Below are positions 14,440-23,025 of a DNA stretch of 32,133 nt, in pieces (position 1 is the first letter of the stretch; each line of letters starts with the position of its first letter). The notes under the pieces are model-generated. The model was not told the DNA's origin. It did not search any database and saw only the letters and a program-made list of their open reading frames with translations. The position numbers were made by a program, and so were the translations under genes. Location of the stretch: assembly GCA_021740905.1 (NCBI GenBank), contig JAIOYV010000078.1, forward strand, positions 1 through 32,133, read 5' to 3'. This DNA is from Bacteroidales bacterium. Its GTDB lineage: Bacteria; Bacteroidota; Bacteroidia; Bacteroidales; M50B96.

Positions 14440-16337
14440 GCGATAGAATAAAACACGAATGTGGCATTGCCATGATCCGCTTGCTAAAGCCCCTTGAATA
14501 TTACCAGATTAAATATGGCTCGTGGATGTACGGCATCAACAAGCTTTATTTGCTGATGGAAAAACAGCACAACCGTGGACAGGATGGTGCCGGGATGGTC
14601 AGTGTGAAGCTTGATTTAAAACCGGGCAAGGACTACATCCACAGGGAACGCTCGAACGAACGGGAGCCTATACGCAGAGTATTCGATTCTATCCACAAAC
14701 AACTTTCAAGTGTTGAAGCAAAAAAACCTAATTTATTGCGTGATCCGGTTTGGGTGAAAGATAACTTGCCTTTTGCCGGCGAGCTTTTTCTAGGCCATGT
14801 GCGCTATGGAACTTTTGGAGTAAACCGGATACAAAATATTCACCCGGTGATCCGTTCCAATAACTGGAAATCGCGTAGCCTGGCCATAGCCGGAAATTTC
14901 AACCTGACCAATGTTGATGAGCTGTTTTCTCAACTATTAGACCTGGGACAGCATCCCAGCGATTACTCCGATACGGTTACAGTTCTTGAAAAAGTCGGTC
15001 ATTTTTTGGATACCGAAAACCAAAAGCTTTTCAGGGAATTTAAACAGGAAGGACATTCAAACAAAGAAATATCAGCATTAATAGCCCACCAAATCAACAT
15101 TGGAAATATTTTGGCCGAGGCCAGTAAATATTGGGATGGTGGCTATGTAATGGGGGGTGTGCTGGGACATGGTGATGCCTTTGTAACCCGCGACCCCTGG
15201 GGTATCCGTCCGGCTTTTTATTATTATGATGACGAGGTGGCTGTGGTAGCTTCCGAACGACCGGTTATACAAACCGTTTTCAATGTTAAGGTTGATGATG
15301 TGAAAGAACTGGAACCAGGCTATGCGTTTATTGTAAAGGCTGATGGACGGATCCGCCATAAAATGATCCGCGAACCTCAAAAGAAAACCCCTTGCTCTTT
15401 CGAGCGGATTTATTTCTCACGAGGTTCGGATATGGATATTTACCAGGAGCGTAAAAAATTAGGTGAGTTATTGGTCCCTCAAATATTGGAGTCGGTGGAC
15501 AACGACTTCGAAAACACAGTCTTTTCTTTTATCCCAAACACGGCAGAGACAGCTTTCTATGGAATGGTAAAGGGAATTGAAACAGCCATGCTCAATTCTC
15601 AAAAGAAAAAAATATCGGAACTCGGCAATAATGTGACAGTAAAAGATCTGGAGGCACTTGCTTGTATTCGGCCACGCATCGAAAAAATTGCCATTAAAGA
15701 TGTGAAGCTTCGTACTTTCATCAGTCAGGATGAAGGCCGTAATGATATGGTGGGTCACGTGTATGACATTACGTATGGTACCATAAATACCGGAGAGGAC
15801 AACCTGGTGATTATTGATGATTCGATTGTACGGGGCACTACCTTAAAACAAAGTATTCTTGGGATTCTCGACCGTTTAAAACCCAAGAAAATTGTCGTAG
15901 TTTCTTCGGCACCACAAATCCGTTACCCCGATTGTTACGGCATTGACATGGCCAAACTGGGCGATTTTGTTGCTTTCGAAGCCGCTATTCAATTATTAAA
16001 AGACACTGGACAACAGGCTATCATCAACGAAGTGTACAACTTGTCGAAACAACAACAAGGATTGCCAAAAGAGGAAATTGTAAACCACGTGAAGAAAATT
16101 TACGAACCGTTCACGGCAAAACAAATAAGCCAGAAAATTGCAGAAATCCTCAAACCAAAGAATATCCAAGCGGAAGTGGAAATTGTGTACCAAAGCATCG
16201 AGAACCTGCACCTTGCCTGTCCCAACCATAAAGGCGACTGGTATTTTACAGGAAACTACCCAACACCAGGAGGCAACAAAGTAGTGAACACATCTTTCAT
16301 CAATTATATTGAAAAAAAGGACGGTAGGGCGTATTAA
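14436..16337 (+). CDS. purF: Amidophosphoribosyltransferase, long Bacteroidota form
   Basis: A 633-residue protein, longer than the 470-500 of classical PurF but of the size I associate with the Bacteroidota type. The Ntn glutaminase domain begins at Cys9 in HECGIAMIRL, probably exposed after removal of a short propeptide, with HNRGQDGAG at 45-53. The phosphoribosyltransferase domain has the PRPP loop VIIDDSIVRGTT at about 458-468. The reaction is glutamine plus PRPP to 5-phosphoribosylamine, the first step of purine synthesis. The ATGA overlap with the transketolase gene links pentose-phosphate chemistry to a PRPP-consuming enzyme. Many Bacteroidota carry a second, shorter PurF, so this could be the paralogue rather than the only copy. 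The gene ends 81 bases before the convergent SusD gene. Confidence 0.9.
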   Translation: MSDRIKHECGIAMIRLLKPLEYYQIKYGSWMYGINKLYLLMEKQHNRGQDGAGMVSVKLDLKPGKDYIHRERSNEREPIRRVFDSIHKQLSSVEAKKPNLLRDPVWVKDNLPFAGELFLGHVRYGTFGVNRIQNIHPVIRSNNWKSRSLAIAGNFNLTNVDELFSQLLDLGQHPSDYSDTVTVLEKVGHFLDTENQKLFREFKQEGHSNKEISALIAHQINIGNILAEASKYWDGGYVMGGVLGHGDAFVTRDPWGIRPAFYYYDDEVAVVASERPVIQTVFNVKVDDVKELEPGYAFIVKADGRIRHKMIREPQKKTPCSFERIYFSRGSDMDIYQERKKLGELLVPQILESVDNDFENTVFSFIPNTAETAFYGMVKGIETAMLNSQKKKISELGNNVTVKDLEALACIRPRIEKIAIKDVKLRTFISQDEGRNDMVGHVYDITYGTINTGEDNLVIIDDSIVRGTTLKQSILGILDRLKPKKIVVVSSAPQIRYPDCYGIDMAKLGDFVAFEAAIQLLKDTGQQAIINEVYNLSKQQQGLPKEEIVNHVKKIYEPFTAKQISQKIAEILKPKNIQAEVEIVYQSIENLHLACPNHKGDWYFTGNYPTPGGNKVVNTSFINYIEKKDGRAY

Positions 16338-16418
16338 TGAGGTTCCGATTCCATTATTTAAGCCTTAGGATTTTCCTTCATTATTATTGGTGAAGTTAAT
16401 TTGTAATCTCTTCTCCCA

Positions 16419-18032
16419 TCAATTCATCCACCACACTTTTGTATTTGTATTATCGCCCTGCGAGCCATATCGCTCCGTATAATTTGCGCTGTTGTGGTTT
16501 TTTTCGCTGGGAGGAATGGGCAGCCTGAAAAAGTTTAGGTCATCCCCTTCCCGGGGTGTTTGCATGGTTTGCCGGGCAAAAGCAAAAGCTTCGCAGGGTT
16601 GCATAAAAAGGTCGATCCATCGCTGGGCATAAATCAGTTCGAGGCTGACAGCAAAGTTGGTGGCCGATTCCCAGTTACCCACATCCAACGATGTTGGTAC
16701 GTCAATGTAAGACCCAAATTCATTTCCGTACCTAAGCTCTGAAACTTTCATTACATTTTTCCACGCGACCATTGAGGCTTGCACCCCGTTCCATAATTCA
16801 ATAACAGCCTTACTGGCGTCTTCTGGTACTCCAATCCCTCTATAATAGGCCTCGGCTTTTATCAGGTGGACTTCGGAACCTGAGATCAGGATTTCAGGGA
16901 TATTGAGTTCGTCGCTAGCCAAAAAGAAATTGACAGGGGAGAAAGCACATCCGGCACCCTTATCAAAAAACAAAGAATCCACTTCGCGATTACTACTGTA
17001 AGGATTCCCGCCTTCTGATGGGTAACTTGATGTATCAGATGGATAGGGTGCCCATACACCGGCATTGTTGGTCTCGAAAAAGTAAAATAGACGGGGATCG
17101 ATAATTTCGCTATTCACAATAAATTGATCCCATATTGAGGTGCTCATCCTCAAATTGGGCTGTTGGGAAAACGACCAATACTTGCCCGGGTTTTCGTATC
17201 CATGCGAGACGGGTGTTATCTTGGCCTGTTCTAAAACCGGGCTGGCAAAGTTGACCCCTACAAGTACCGGAAGGTTGTTGTTGATGATTTCAGCAATAAT
17301 TTCGCCGGCCAACTCAGGCTCGGCATCGGCCATGCGCATGGCATAGCGTAATCGGAGCGAATTGGCAAACTTCCTCCAATTGGTGAGGTTGCCCGAAAAT
17401 AGGGCATCGTATTTTATGAATTCCACATATCGCCCGGTATCTACAGCAGTAGGTGCAAGTAAAGTGCTGTCGGCCCAGGCCAGTTGAGCCAGAAGGGTTT
17501 TGTAAATGCTTTCCTGGCTGTCGAATTTGGGTAGTTTGTTAAATTCTTGATAAGCATATCCGGCTTCGGAAAAAGGGATATCGCCAAACAGGTCGGTCAC
17601 TTTAAAAGTTTTGTAAGCCAGCAAAATACTGAGCATGGCCTTCATGTTATTCGCATTTACATTCACAATTGTTGTGGAGTCGGTATCATTTACCGTGGGG
17701 GTCATCTGGCTTATCCTTTTTTCCAACTCCCTGAAATTAGGCAAGACACTGTAATAGTTCGACCAAATTTCTTCCGTGCCTGGCGTAAGGCTACTGTTTG
17801 CAGGATGAGTCAATGCGGCCAGTTGTGTCTGGGGGTACAAGATATTGTTATTGATGTACAGGTTTTCGTTCTTGCCTATCCTCAACGAATTCAATATCCC
17901 GTTCAGCAAAGCGCCGTCACTCGTGATCACATACGTGTCTTGTTTGTGGTTGATATCGTCGAAGTCTTTTTTGCACGAAACAAACAAAAGAAAGGCTAAT
18001 AGTAATGTGGAGATATAAATATTCAATTTCAT
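16419..18032 (-). CDS. SusD/RagB-type outer-membrane lipoprotein (SusD-like_2), pair 1
   Basis: A 537-residue surface lipoprotein. The signal peptide ends in LLFVSC with lipobox Cys20, followed by KKDFDDIN. It resembles the SusD-like_2 (PF12771) group: YYSVLPNFRELEKR, LLAYKTFKVTDLFGDIPFSEAGY, KFANSLRLRYAMRMAD and the C-terminal QRWIDLFMQPCEAFAFARQT with ending GDNTNTKVWWMN. SusD proteins cap the SusC barrel and capture substrate. It is 18 bases downstream of its SusC partner, the last gene of the minus-strand locus. It is a clear paralogue of the protein at 21390-23006. Confidence 0.93.
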   Translation of the reverse strand: MKLNIYISTLLLAFLLFVSCKKDFDDINHKQDTYVITSDGALLNGILNSLRIGKNENLYINNNILYPQTQLAALTHPANSSLTPGTEEIWSNYYSVLPNFRELEKRISQMTPTVNDTDSTTIVNVNANNMKAMLSILLAYKTFKVTDLFGDIPFSEAGYAYQEFNKLPKFDSQESIYKTLLAQLAWADSTLLAPTAVDTGRYVEFIKYDALFSGNLTNWRKFANSLRLRYAMRMADAEPELAGEIIAEIINNNLPVLVGVNFASPVLEQAKITPVSHGYENPGKYWSFSQQPNLRMSTSIWDQFIVNSEIIDPRLFYFFETNNAGVWAPYPSDTSSYPSEGGNPYSSNREVDSLFFDKGAGCAFSPVNFFLASDELNIPEILISGSEVHLIKAEAYYRGIGVPEDASKAVIELWNGVQASMVAWKNVMKVSELRYGNEFGSYIDVPTSLDVGNWESATNFAVSLELIYAQRWIDLFMQPCEAFAFARQTMQTPREGDDLNFFRLPIPPSEKNHNSANYTERYGSQGDNTNTKVWWMN

Positions 18033-18050
18033 GATACTGTAATTTTGAAG

Positions 18051-21000
18051 TTAAAATTTAGCATTGATCCCAAATGAAAATGTACGTGTGCCAGGCATCG
18101 CGCCATATTCGAAGGCTTGCGCGTTACCAGCACCTAAAATGCCCTCGGGGTTTATGTTGTCAGGTAGGGTGGTGTACAAATAGCCAACATTACGGCAGGT
18201 AAAATTGACCGACAAGCCTTGCACGAATTTTATTTTCCGGATCAAATCAGTGGGCAGTGTATAGCTCAGTGCCACTTCCCTTAGTTTGATATAAGAATTT
18301 TCGACAATACCAGGGCGCGAAATGGTTTGCCCGTACCCGCCCGAGTTGGGCATGTACTTGTAATAGTAGTGTACCACAGTTGTATTTTCGGAGCCGTCGG
18401 CATACACCCCATCGAGGATCACCCCTGTGTTGCTGGTGGTTCCATCGGGGCTGGTGTATGCCACTCCGCCGCCATCGCGTTCCAACAAGGTTTCGGGGCT
18501 TTGACCGCTTAGCAAGCCGTACACATAAGACCCAGAATAAATCTCCCCTCCAATTTTAGCATCGACCAAAGCAAACAAGCTGACGTTTTTATAAGAAAGT
18601 TTATTTGTCCATCCCAAGAAAAATTTAGGGGCGATATTGCCAATGGGCATTTTGGTTTCTGATATCAGATAATGAGTACCATCATCAGAAACTACCCGCT
18701 CCCCATCGATGTATTGATAGTCGTATCCGTAAATAGTACCGTACTGTTCGCCTTTTTTCACGCAAAGCGATGGGCTGTTTTCGCCGTCAAAATTTCCTAT
18801 TTCAATGTATTCGGCACCGCCCAAATCTAGTACTTCGTTGGAGTTTTTGCTGAACGACAAACCGGTGGTGTAATAAAAATCCTTGTTTTTGATGGGGGTC
18901 GATGTCAGTGCTATTTCTATCCCGGTGTTTGAAATTGAGCCTATGTTAGTATTGATAATGTATGCCCCGGTCGATGAGGCTGCCGGCGAGGAGATGATCT
19001 GATCCGATGTTTCTGACTTATAATAGGTAATGTTGAAGGAGAACAGATTGTTTAAGAATTCGGCATAAGTACCAAGCTCGAAGGAATTAGTTTGCTGGGG
19101 TTTCAGCTTAGTGTCGGGCACAATGCCGGAAAAGACAGTTGCCTGGTTGTTTCCAAAAGCACTTGCCGAATAGCTCCAGTCCAATAAATAGGGATCGGCA
19201 TCTATTTTTGTTTGATAGAAACCACCGCGTACGTTCCAATAGCTCAACAAATCTTTGTCGAGGTTAAGCGCATTGGATGCCACAAAATTAGCCGATACCG
19301 ATGGGTAGAAATAGGAGTTCTCGTCGCTGGGCATAGTCGACGACCAATCGTTTCTTCCGGTTACATCGACATATAAAAAGTTGCTGTACGACAGGGTAAG
19401 GAAAGAATACATCGACAACAGTTTTCGCTTGTAGATATTCTCGGTAGCGGCCACCAACGACCCGGGGTCGCCAACGGTAGTGTTGCTTGTACTGGTAAAG
19501 TTCGAGAACGTATATTTGTTCGGGTAATACCATGTCCCGGAATTTCCACCTTCAGAGTAATTGTCGACCAATAAGCTGCTCCCGCCCACACTAAATTCGA
19601 CACCAATTTTCGAATCCGAAATATTGTCCTTTTTTAGGGCCAACAGAAAACTATTGCTGTTGCTTTGTGTACGCCCCATGTCCTTGGCAAAGTGCCCGCC
19701 TTCAAGCCCCACCAGGTCGATGGGTTGGTGGCGTGTTTCCCACCGGTCGTAACCAAAGTTTATGCCTGTTGAACATACAAATTTCAGCCAGGAGGTAACA
19801 TCATAAGTAGCCACGACCGTACTTGTCAGGTTCGACCGGAACAGTTCGGTGTTGTGTTTTTGGTAGCCCCACCAGAAATAAGGATCGATATGGCCGTACG
19901 GAATACCTGTAAGATCGGTGCGGGTGAAATTGGGTTTTTGGTAATTATGAAAATCTTCGCCCTGGTAGCTGCGGGGCCACGAGTACAGCAAGCCTTTGCC
20001 GATAGATGCCGAATCGTCGCCCAGCATGGGGGAGTTTTGGTGGTAATAGTCCAGGTAGCTGGCCGATATGTCAACCATCACTTTGTCGGAAGCCCTGATG
20101 ACAGAACTTACACTGATGGTAGTCTGATTAAAGTTGCTGTTGTACACGATAGGCCTGGCATCGGTGCGCGAAACCGACAAACGCATGGTTGCCCATTCGT
20201 TGCCCCCTTCAACCGACAGGTTGTGCTGGGTAGATGTCCCATTGGTGAACGGCAGTTTAATGTTATCGGGTTGAGGCGACCAGGTTTTTGTAGTGCCATC
20301 CCACCATTTTATTTCTTGTCCGTTCATTTCGGGACCCCACGACGAGGAGGTGCCGAATTTTCCAAATTCGTTGCTCGTGGTCGAATATCCATTCTGCAAT
20401 ACCAACGAGTCGTTGCTTTGCAGGGTTGGGTACAATAAGTTTCCTTCGCCATCCACCTCAAACGAAGGGGCATTTAAGGATGTTGGGGATCCCGCTCCAT
20501 ATTTATTTTGGGTTTCGCGGTAGCGATAAGGCTTTTCGATATTGTAGGTAAAACCATAAGTGACCCCAAGACCTGGCTTGACAGCCCCCTTCTTTGTGGA
20601 AATCAATATGGCACCATTCGCTGCACGAGGGCCATAATAAGCCGCCGCCGCATTGCCTTTTATAATATCGACCGTAGAAATATCGGTAGCCAGTAAGTGG
20701 TTGATTTCCGAACCCCAATCCTGCCCCCTCGACGGGTTGACCATGCCCGGGTTGTTTTCGATGGGCATCCCGTCTATTACAATCAGTGGTTGGTTATTGC
20801 CCCTAATGTTGTCGTTGCCACGAATGGTTATCCTGGTGGTGCCACCATTCACGCCATCGGGGTGGGTAACCTGCACGCCTGGCATAAGACCTGTCAATGC
20901 ACTTATCACATTGTTTGCTCCCGACAGTTCGATCTTATCTCCGTCTTCATGCCCGCTCGCATAACCCATTTCGAATACAGGCTTTTCTTTTCCCGGTAGG

Positions 21001-21326
21001 ATAGGGATTTTTACATTGTTGGGTTTTGGAAAAATTGGCATCAGCCCTACATTCACAACTGCCAACTTGCCAACCGGTACATTCTGTACATGGTGTTCGT
21101 CGAGGCTAAAAACAAGGATGTCGTTTTCGGAAATACCTTCCATTGTAAACGTGCCGTCCTCATTCGTAGTTGCACTTTTGTCTTTTCCCAAAACCTGGAT
21201 GTTTACCTGGCCCAGAGCCGAGCCATCGTCGGTTGATGTGACTTTGCCTGTAATTGCTTTTTCTTGTGCCCCAACCATTGCCGCGAGGCCCATCAATAAA
21301 ACAAGTAGTGTTATATATTTTTTCAT
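18051..21326 (-). CDS. SusC/RagA-type TonB-dependent transporter, pair 1, with divergent TonB-box region
   Basis: About 1091 residues from ATG 21326, chosen because MKKYITLLVLLMGLAAMVGA is a typical signal peptide; an ATG at 21377 would add 17 residues ahead of it. Order of parts: carboxypeptidase-like regulatory domain (about 22-95), plug (NNVISALTGLMPGVQV; RITIRGNDNIRG; PLIVIDGMPIEN), 22-strand barrel, and the C-terminal GTRTFSFGINAKF. The usual linker motif resembling EVVVTALG before the plug is missing; residues about 99-125 read PKPNNVKIPILPGKEKP instead. It starts 63 bases after the stop of SusD pair 2 and precedes its SusD by 18 bases. The C-terminal 100 residues are very similar to the transporter of pair 2, so the pairs arose by duplication. 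Confidence 0.93.
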   Translation of the reverse strand: MKKYITLLVLLMGLAAMVGAQEKAITGKVTSTDDGSALGQVNIQVLGKDKSATTNEDGTFTMEGISENDILVFSLDEHHVQNVPVGKLAVVNVGLMPIFPKPNNVKIPILPGKEKPVFEMGYASGHEDGDKIELSGANNVISALTGLMPGVQVTHPDGVNGGTTRITIRGNDNIRGNNQPLIVIDGMPIENNPGMVNPSRGQDWGSEINHLLATDISTVDIIKGNAAAAYYGPRAANGAILISTKKGAVKPGLGVTYGFTYNIEKPYRYRETQNKYGAGSPTSLNAPSFEVDGEGNLLYPTLQSNDSLVLQNGYSTTSNEFGKFGTSSSWGPEMNGQEIKWWDGTTKTWSPQPDNIKLPFTNGTSTQHNLSVEGGNEWATMRLSVSRTDARPIVYNSNFNQTTISVSSVIRASDKVMVDISASYLDYYHQNSPMLGDDSASIGKGLLYSWPRSYQGEDFHNYQKPNFTRTDLTGIPYGHIDPYFWWGYQKHNTELFRSNLTSTVVATYDVTSWLKFVCSTGINFGYDRWETRHQPIDLVGLEGGHFAKDMGRTQSNSNSFLLALKKDNISDSKIGVEFSVGGSSLLVDNYSEGGNSGTWYYPNKYTFSNFTSTSNTTVGDPGSLVAATENIYKRKLLSMYSFLTLSYSNFLYVDVTGRNDWSSTMPSDENSYFYPSVSANFVASNALNLDKDLLSYWNVRGGFYQTKIDADPYLLDWSYSASAFGNNQATVFSGIVPDTKLKPQQTNSFELGTYAEFLNNLFSFNITYYKSETSDQIISSPAASSTGAYIINTNIGSISNTGIEIALTSTPIKNKDFYYTTGLSFSKNSNEVLDLGGAEYIEIGNFDGENSPSLCVKKGEQYGTIYGYDYQYIDGERVVSDDGTHYLISETKMPIGNIAPKFFLGWTNKLSYKNVSLFALVDAKIGGEIYSGSYVYGLLSGQSPETLLERDGGGVAYTSPDGTTSNTGVILDGVYADGSENTTVVHYYYKYMPNSGGYGQTISRPGIVENSYIKLREVALSYTLPTDLIRKIKFVQGLSVNFTCRNVGYLYTTLPDNINPEGILGAGNAQAFEYGAMPGTRTFSFGINAKF

Positions 21327-21389
21327 CTTACAGATGTTTAATAGGATTGCCATTATTTTGTCGATTCCTGTTTTCATAATTCCCCCCGT

Positions 21390-23006
21390 TTATTCCATCC
21401 ACCACACTTTGGTCGTGCTAAAATCGCCTTGCGCACTATAAGCACTTTCGTAGTTCTGTAAATTATTGTCTTTTTCAATATCAGGTATCGGAAGCCTGAA
21501 ATACTCCAGGGGGCTTCCTTCGCGTGGGGTTTTCATGGTCCTTCGGCAAAGGGCAAAGGCCTGGTCTATTTGCCTGAACATATCGATCCAGCGCTGTGTA
21601 TAGATCAGTTTCAGTTTATCATCGGTGGACGATACGTTGGAGAAGCCCATTTTATCATTCACACTGTCGAAATCCAGGTTTGAAGGCACCGTGATTTTTG
21701 AAGAGAAATATCCGCCTTGCGAAAGCTTTAAATGTTCGGCAGTAAACTTCCAGAAATCGAGCGATAATTTTATCCCGTTTTCAAATTCGGTTTGGGCCAT
21801 TGCCTCGTTTTGGGCAACCCCAATACCACGCAAGTAAGCTTCGGCTTTTAGGAAATGGACTTCGGCCCCGCTGATCAAGATGTTGGGCGAATTGTACCCA
21901 TCGCTTACCAGGAAGTAATTGAAGGGGGAATAAACACATCCGTCGCCTTTAATGGCAAAGGAAGCGTCGAAATTTCGTTGCGACCCATAAGGCGCGCCCT
22001 CGTCGGGGGCAGTGCCGGTGGGGACAATCTGTGGGAAAGCTGCCCATTCGTTGTCGTTGTTGGTTTCGAAAAAATAATACACCCGTGGGTCGAATATGCC
22101 GCTCCCGTCGGTGTTGTCGTTTTCCGAAAACTGATGCCAAAGGTTCGATCCCATGCGCACGTTTTTATGCTCGTAAAACTCCCACCAACCCTGGAAATAA
22201 TTCAATTTGTAGGGCCAAAGGGCGACACACGAGTAATCGATATTGGCACTGTCGACTTCCAATTCCCCGATCAGTGGCTTGTTGTTGTTCATGATGTCGC
22301 CAATTATTTCGGCAGCCAGGTCCGGGTTTTTATTTACAATCCGCATGGCATGGCGCATCCGCAACGAATTTGCAAACATTTTCCATTTGGCCAAATCGCC
22401 ATTGAATATATTTTCGAATACGGCAAAAGTCTTATATGGGTCTTCGGTTGCCGATGGGTCTATGTTTTCTTCACACCATTTCAGTTCATCCAATATATAG
22501 AGATAAATTGATTCCTGGGTGTCGAATATTGGGTGCAGGTTTTCTGAGCTTATAAACCCGTACCCGGCTTCCGAAAAGGGTATGTCGCCAAACAAGTCGG
22601 TAACCTTGAATGTAGTGTAGGCCAGCAATATTTTTACGATGGCCCGCATGTTTGTTACTTCGGCCGATGGTGGCAAAGCGTCGAACCGCCTTTCGAGTTC
22701 CCTGAAATTGGGCAGTGTCCCATAATAGTTTTTCCACATCTCTTTGGTGCCCAAGGTATAGGTCGACCATGCCTCCTTGGTGAGTGTCCCTAACTGGCTT
22801 TGTTTATAGAGGACCTCGATGTGTACATAGAACCTTTCGTTTACGCCCGAGCGCAAAGACCCGGTTATCCCGTTCAACAGCGAACCACTGTTTGCCGTAA
22901 CAAAATCGTCGGGGTCGGTATTGATATCTTCGAAGTCTTTTCTACACGAATTCAATAGTATGCTACCTAAAAGCACTGTCAACAATATTGTAATTTTCCC
23001 TTTCAT
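21390..23006 (-). CDS. SusD/RagB-type outer-membrane lipoprotein (SusD-like_2), pair 2
   Basis: A 538-residue lipoprotein. The signal peptide ends in ILLNSC with lipobox Cys21 followed by RKDFEDINTDPDDF. It has the same family blocks as pair 1: YYGTLPNFRELERR, LLAYTTFKVTDLFGDIPFSE, MFANSLRMRHAMRI, QRWIDMFRQIDQAFALCRRT, and the ending GDFSTTKVWWME. It would act on the cell surface as the lid of the SusC at 23026-26481, 19 bases upstream. The substrate is not predictable from sequence. The SusD-like_2 group differs from the classical starch-type SusD, and some RagA/B-type systems import peptides, which would fit a glycopeptide substrate in this locus. Confidence 0.93.
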   Translation of the reverse strand: MKGKITILLTVLLGSILLNSCRKDFEDINTDPDDFVTANSGSLLNGITGSLRSGVNERFYVHIEVLYKQSQLGTLTKEAWSTYTLGTKEMWKNYYGTLPNFRELERRFDALPPSAEVTNMRAIVKILLAYTTFKVTDLFGDIPFSEAGYGFISSENLHPIFDTQESIYLYILDELKWCEENIDPSATEDPYKTFAVFENIFNGDLAKWKMFANSLRMRHAMRIVNKNPDLAAEIIGDIMNNNKPLIGELEVDSANIDYSCVALWPYKLNYFQGWWEFYEHKNVRMGSNLWHQFSENDNTDGSGIFDPRVYYFFETNNDNEWAAFPQIVPTGTAPDEGAPYGSQRNFDASFAIKGDGCVYSPFNYFLVSDGYNSPNILISGAEVHFLKAEAYLRGIGVAQNEAMAQTEFENGIKLSLDFWKFTAEHLKLSQGGYFSSKITVPSNLDFDSVNDKMGFSNVSSTDDKLKLIYTQRWIDMFRQIDQAFALCRRTMKTPREGSPLEYFRLPIPDIEKDNNLQNYESAYSAQGDFSTTKVWWME

Positions 23007-23025
23007 GATAAATGCTTTTTAGTGG

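Noticed and set aside
19854-20438. Plus-strand open frame of 194 codons inside the SusC gene of pair 1
   Set aside because: Antisense shadow of a strongly supported SusC reading frame; a similar shadow exists at 25669-26253 in the other SusC.
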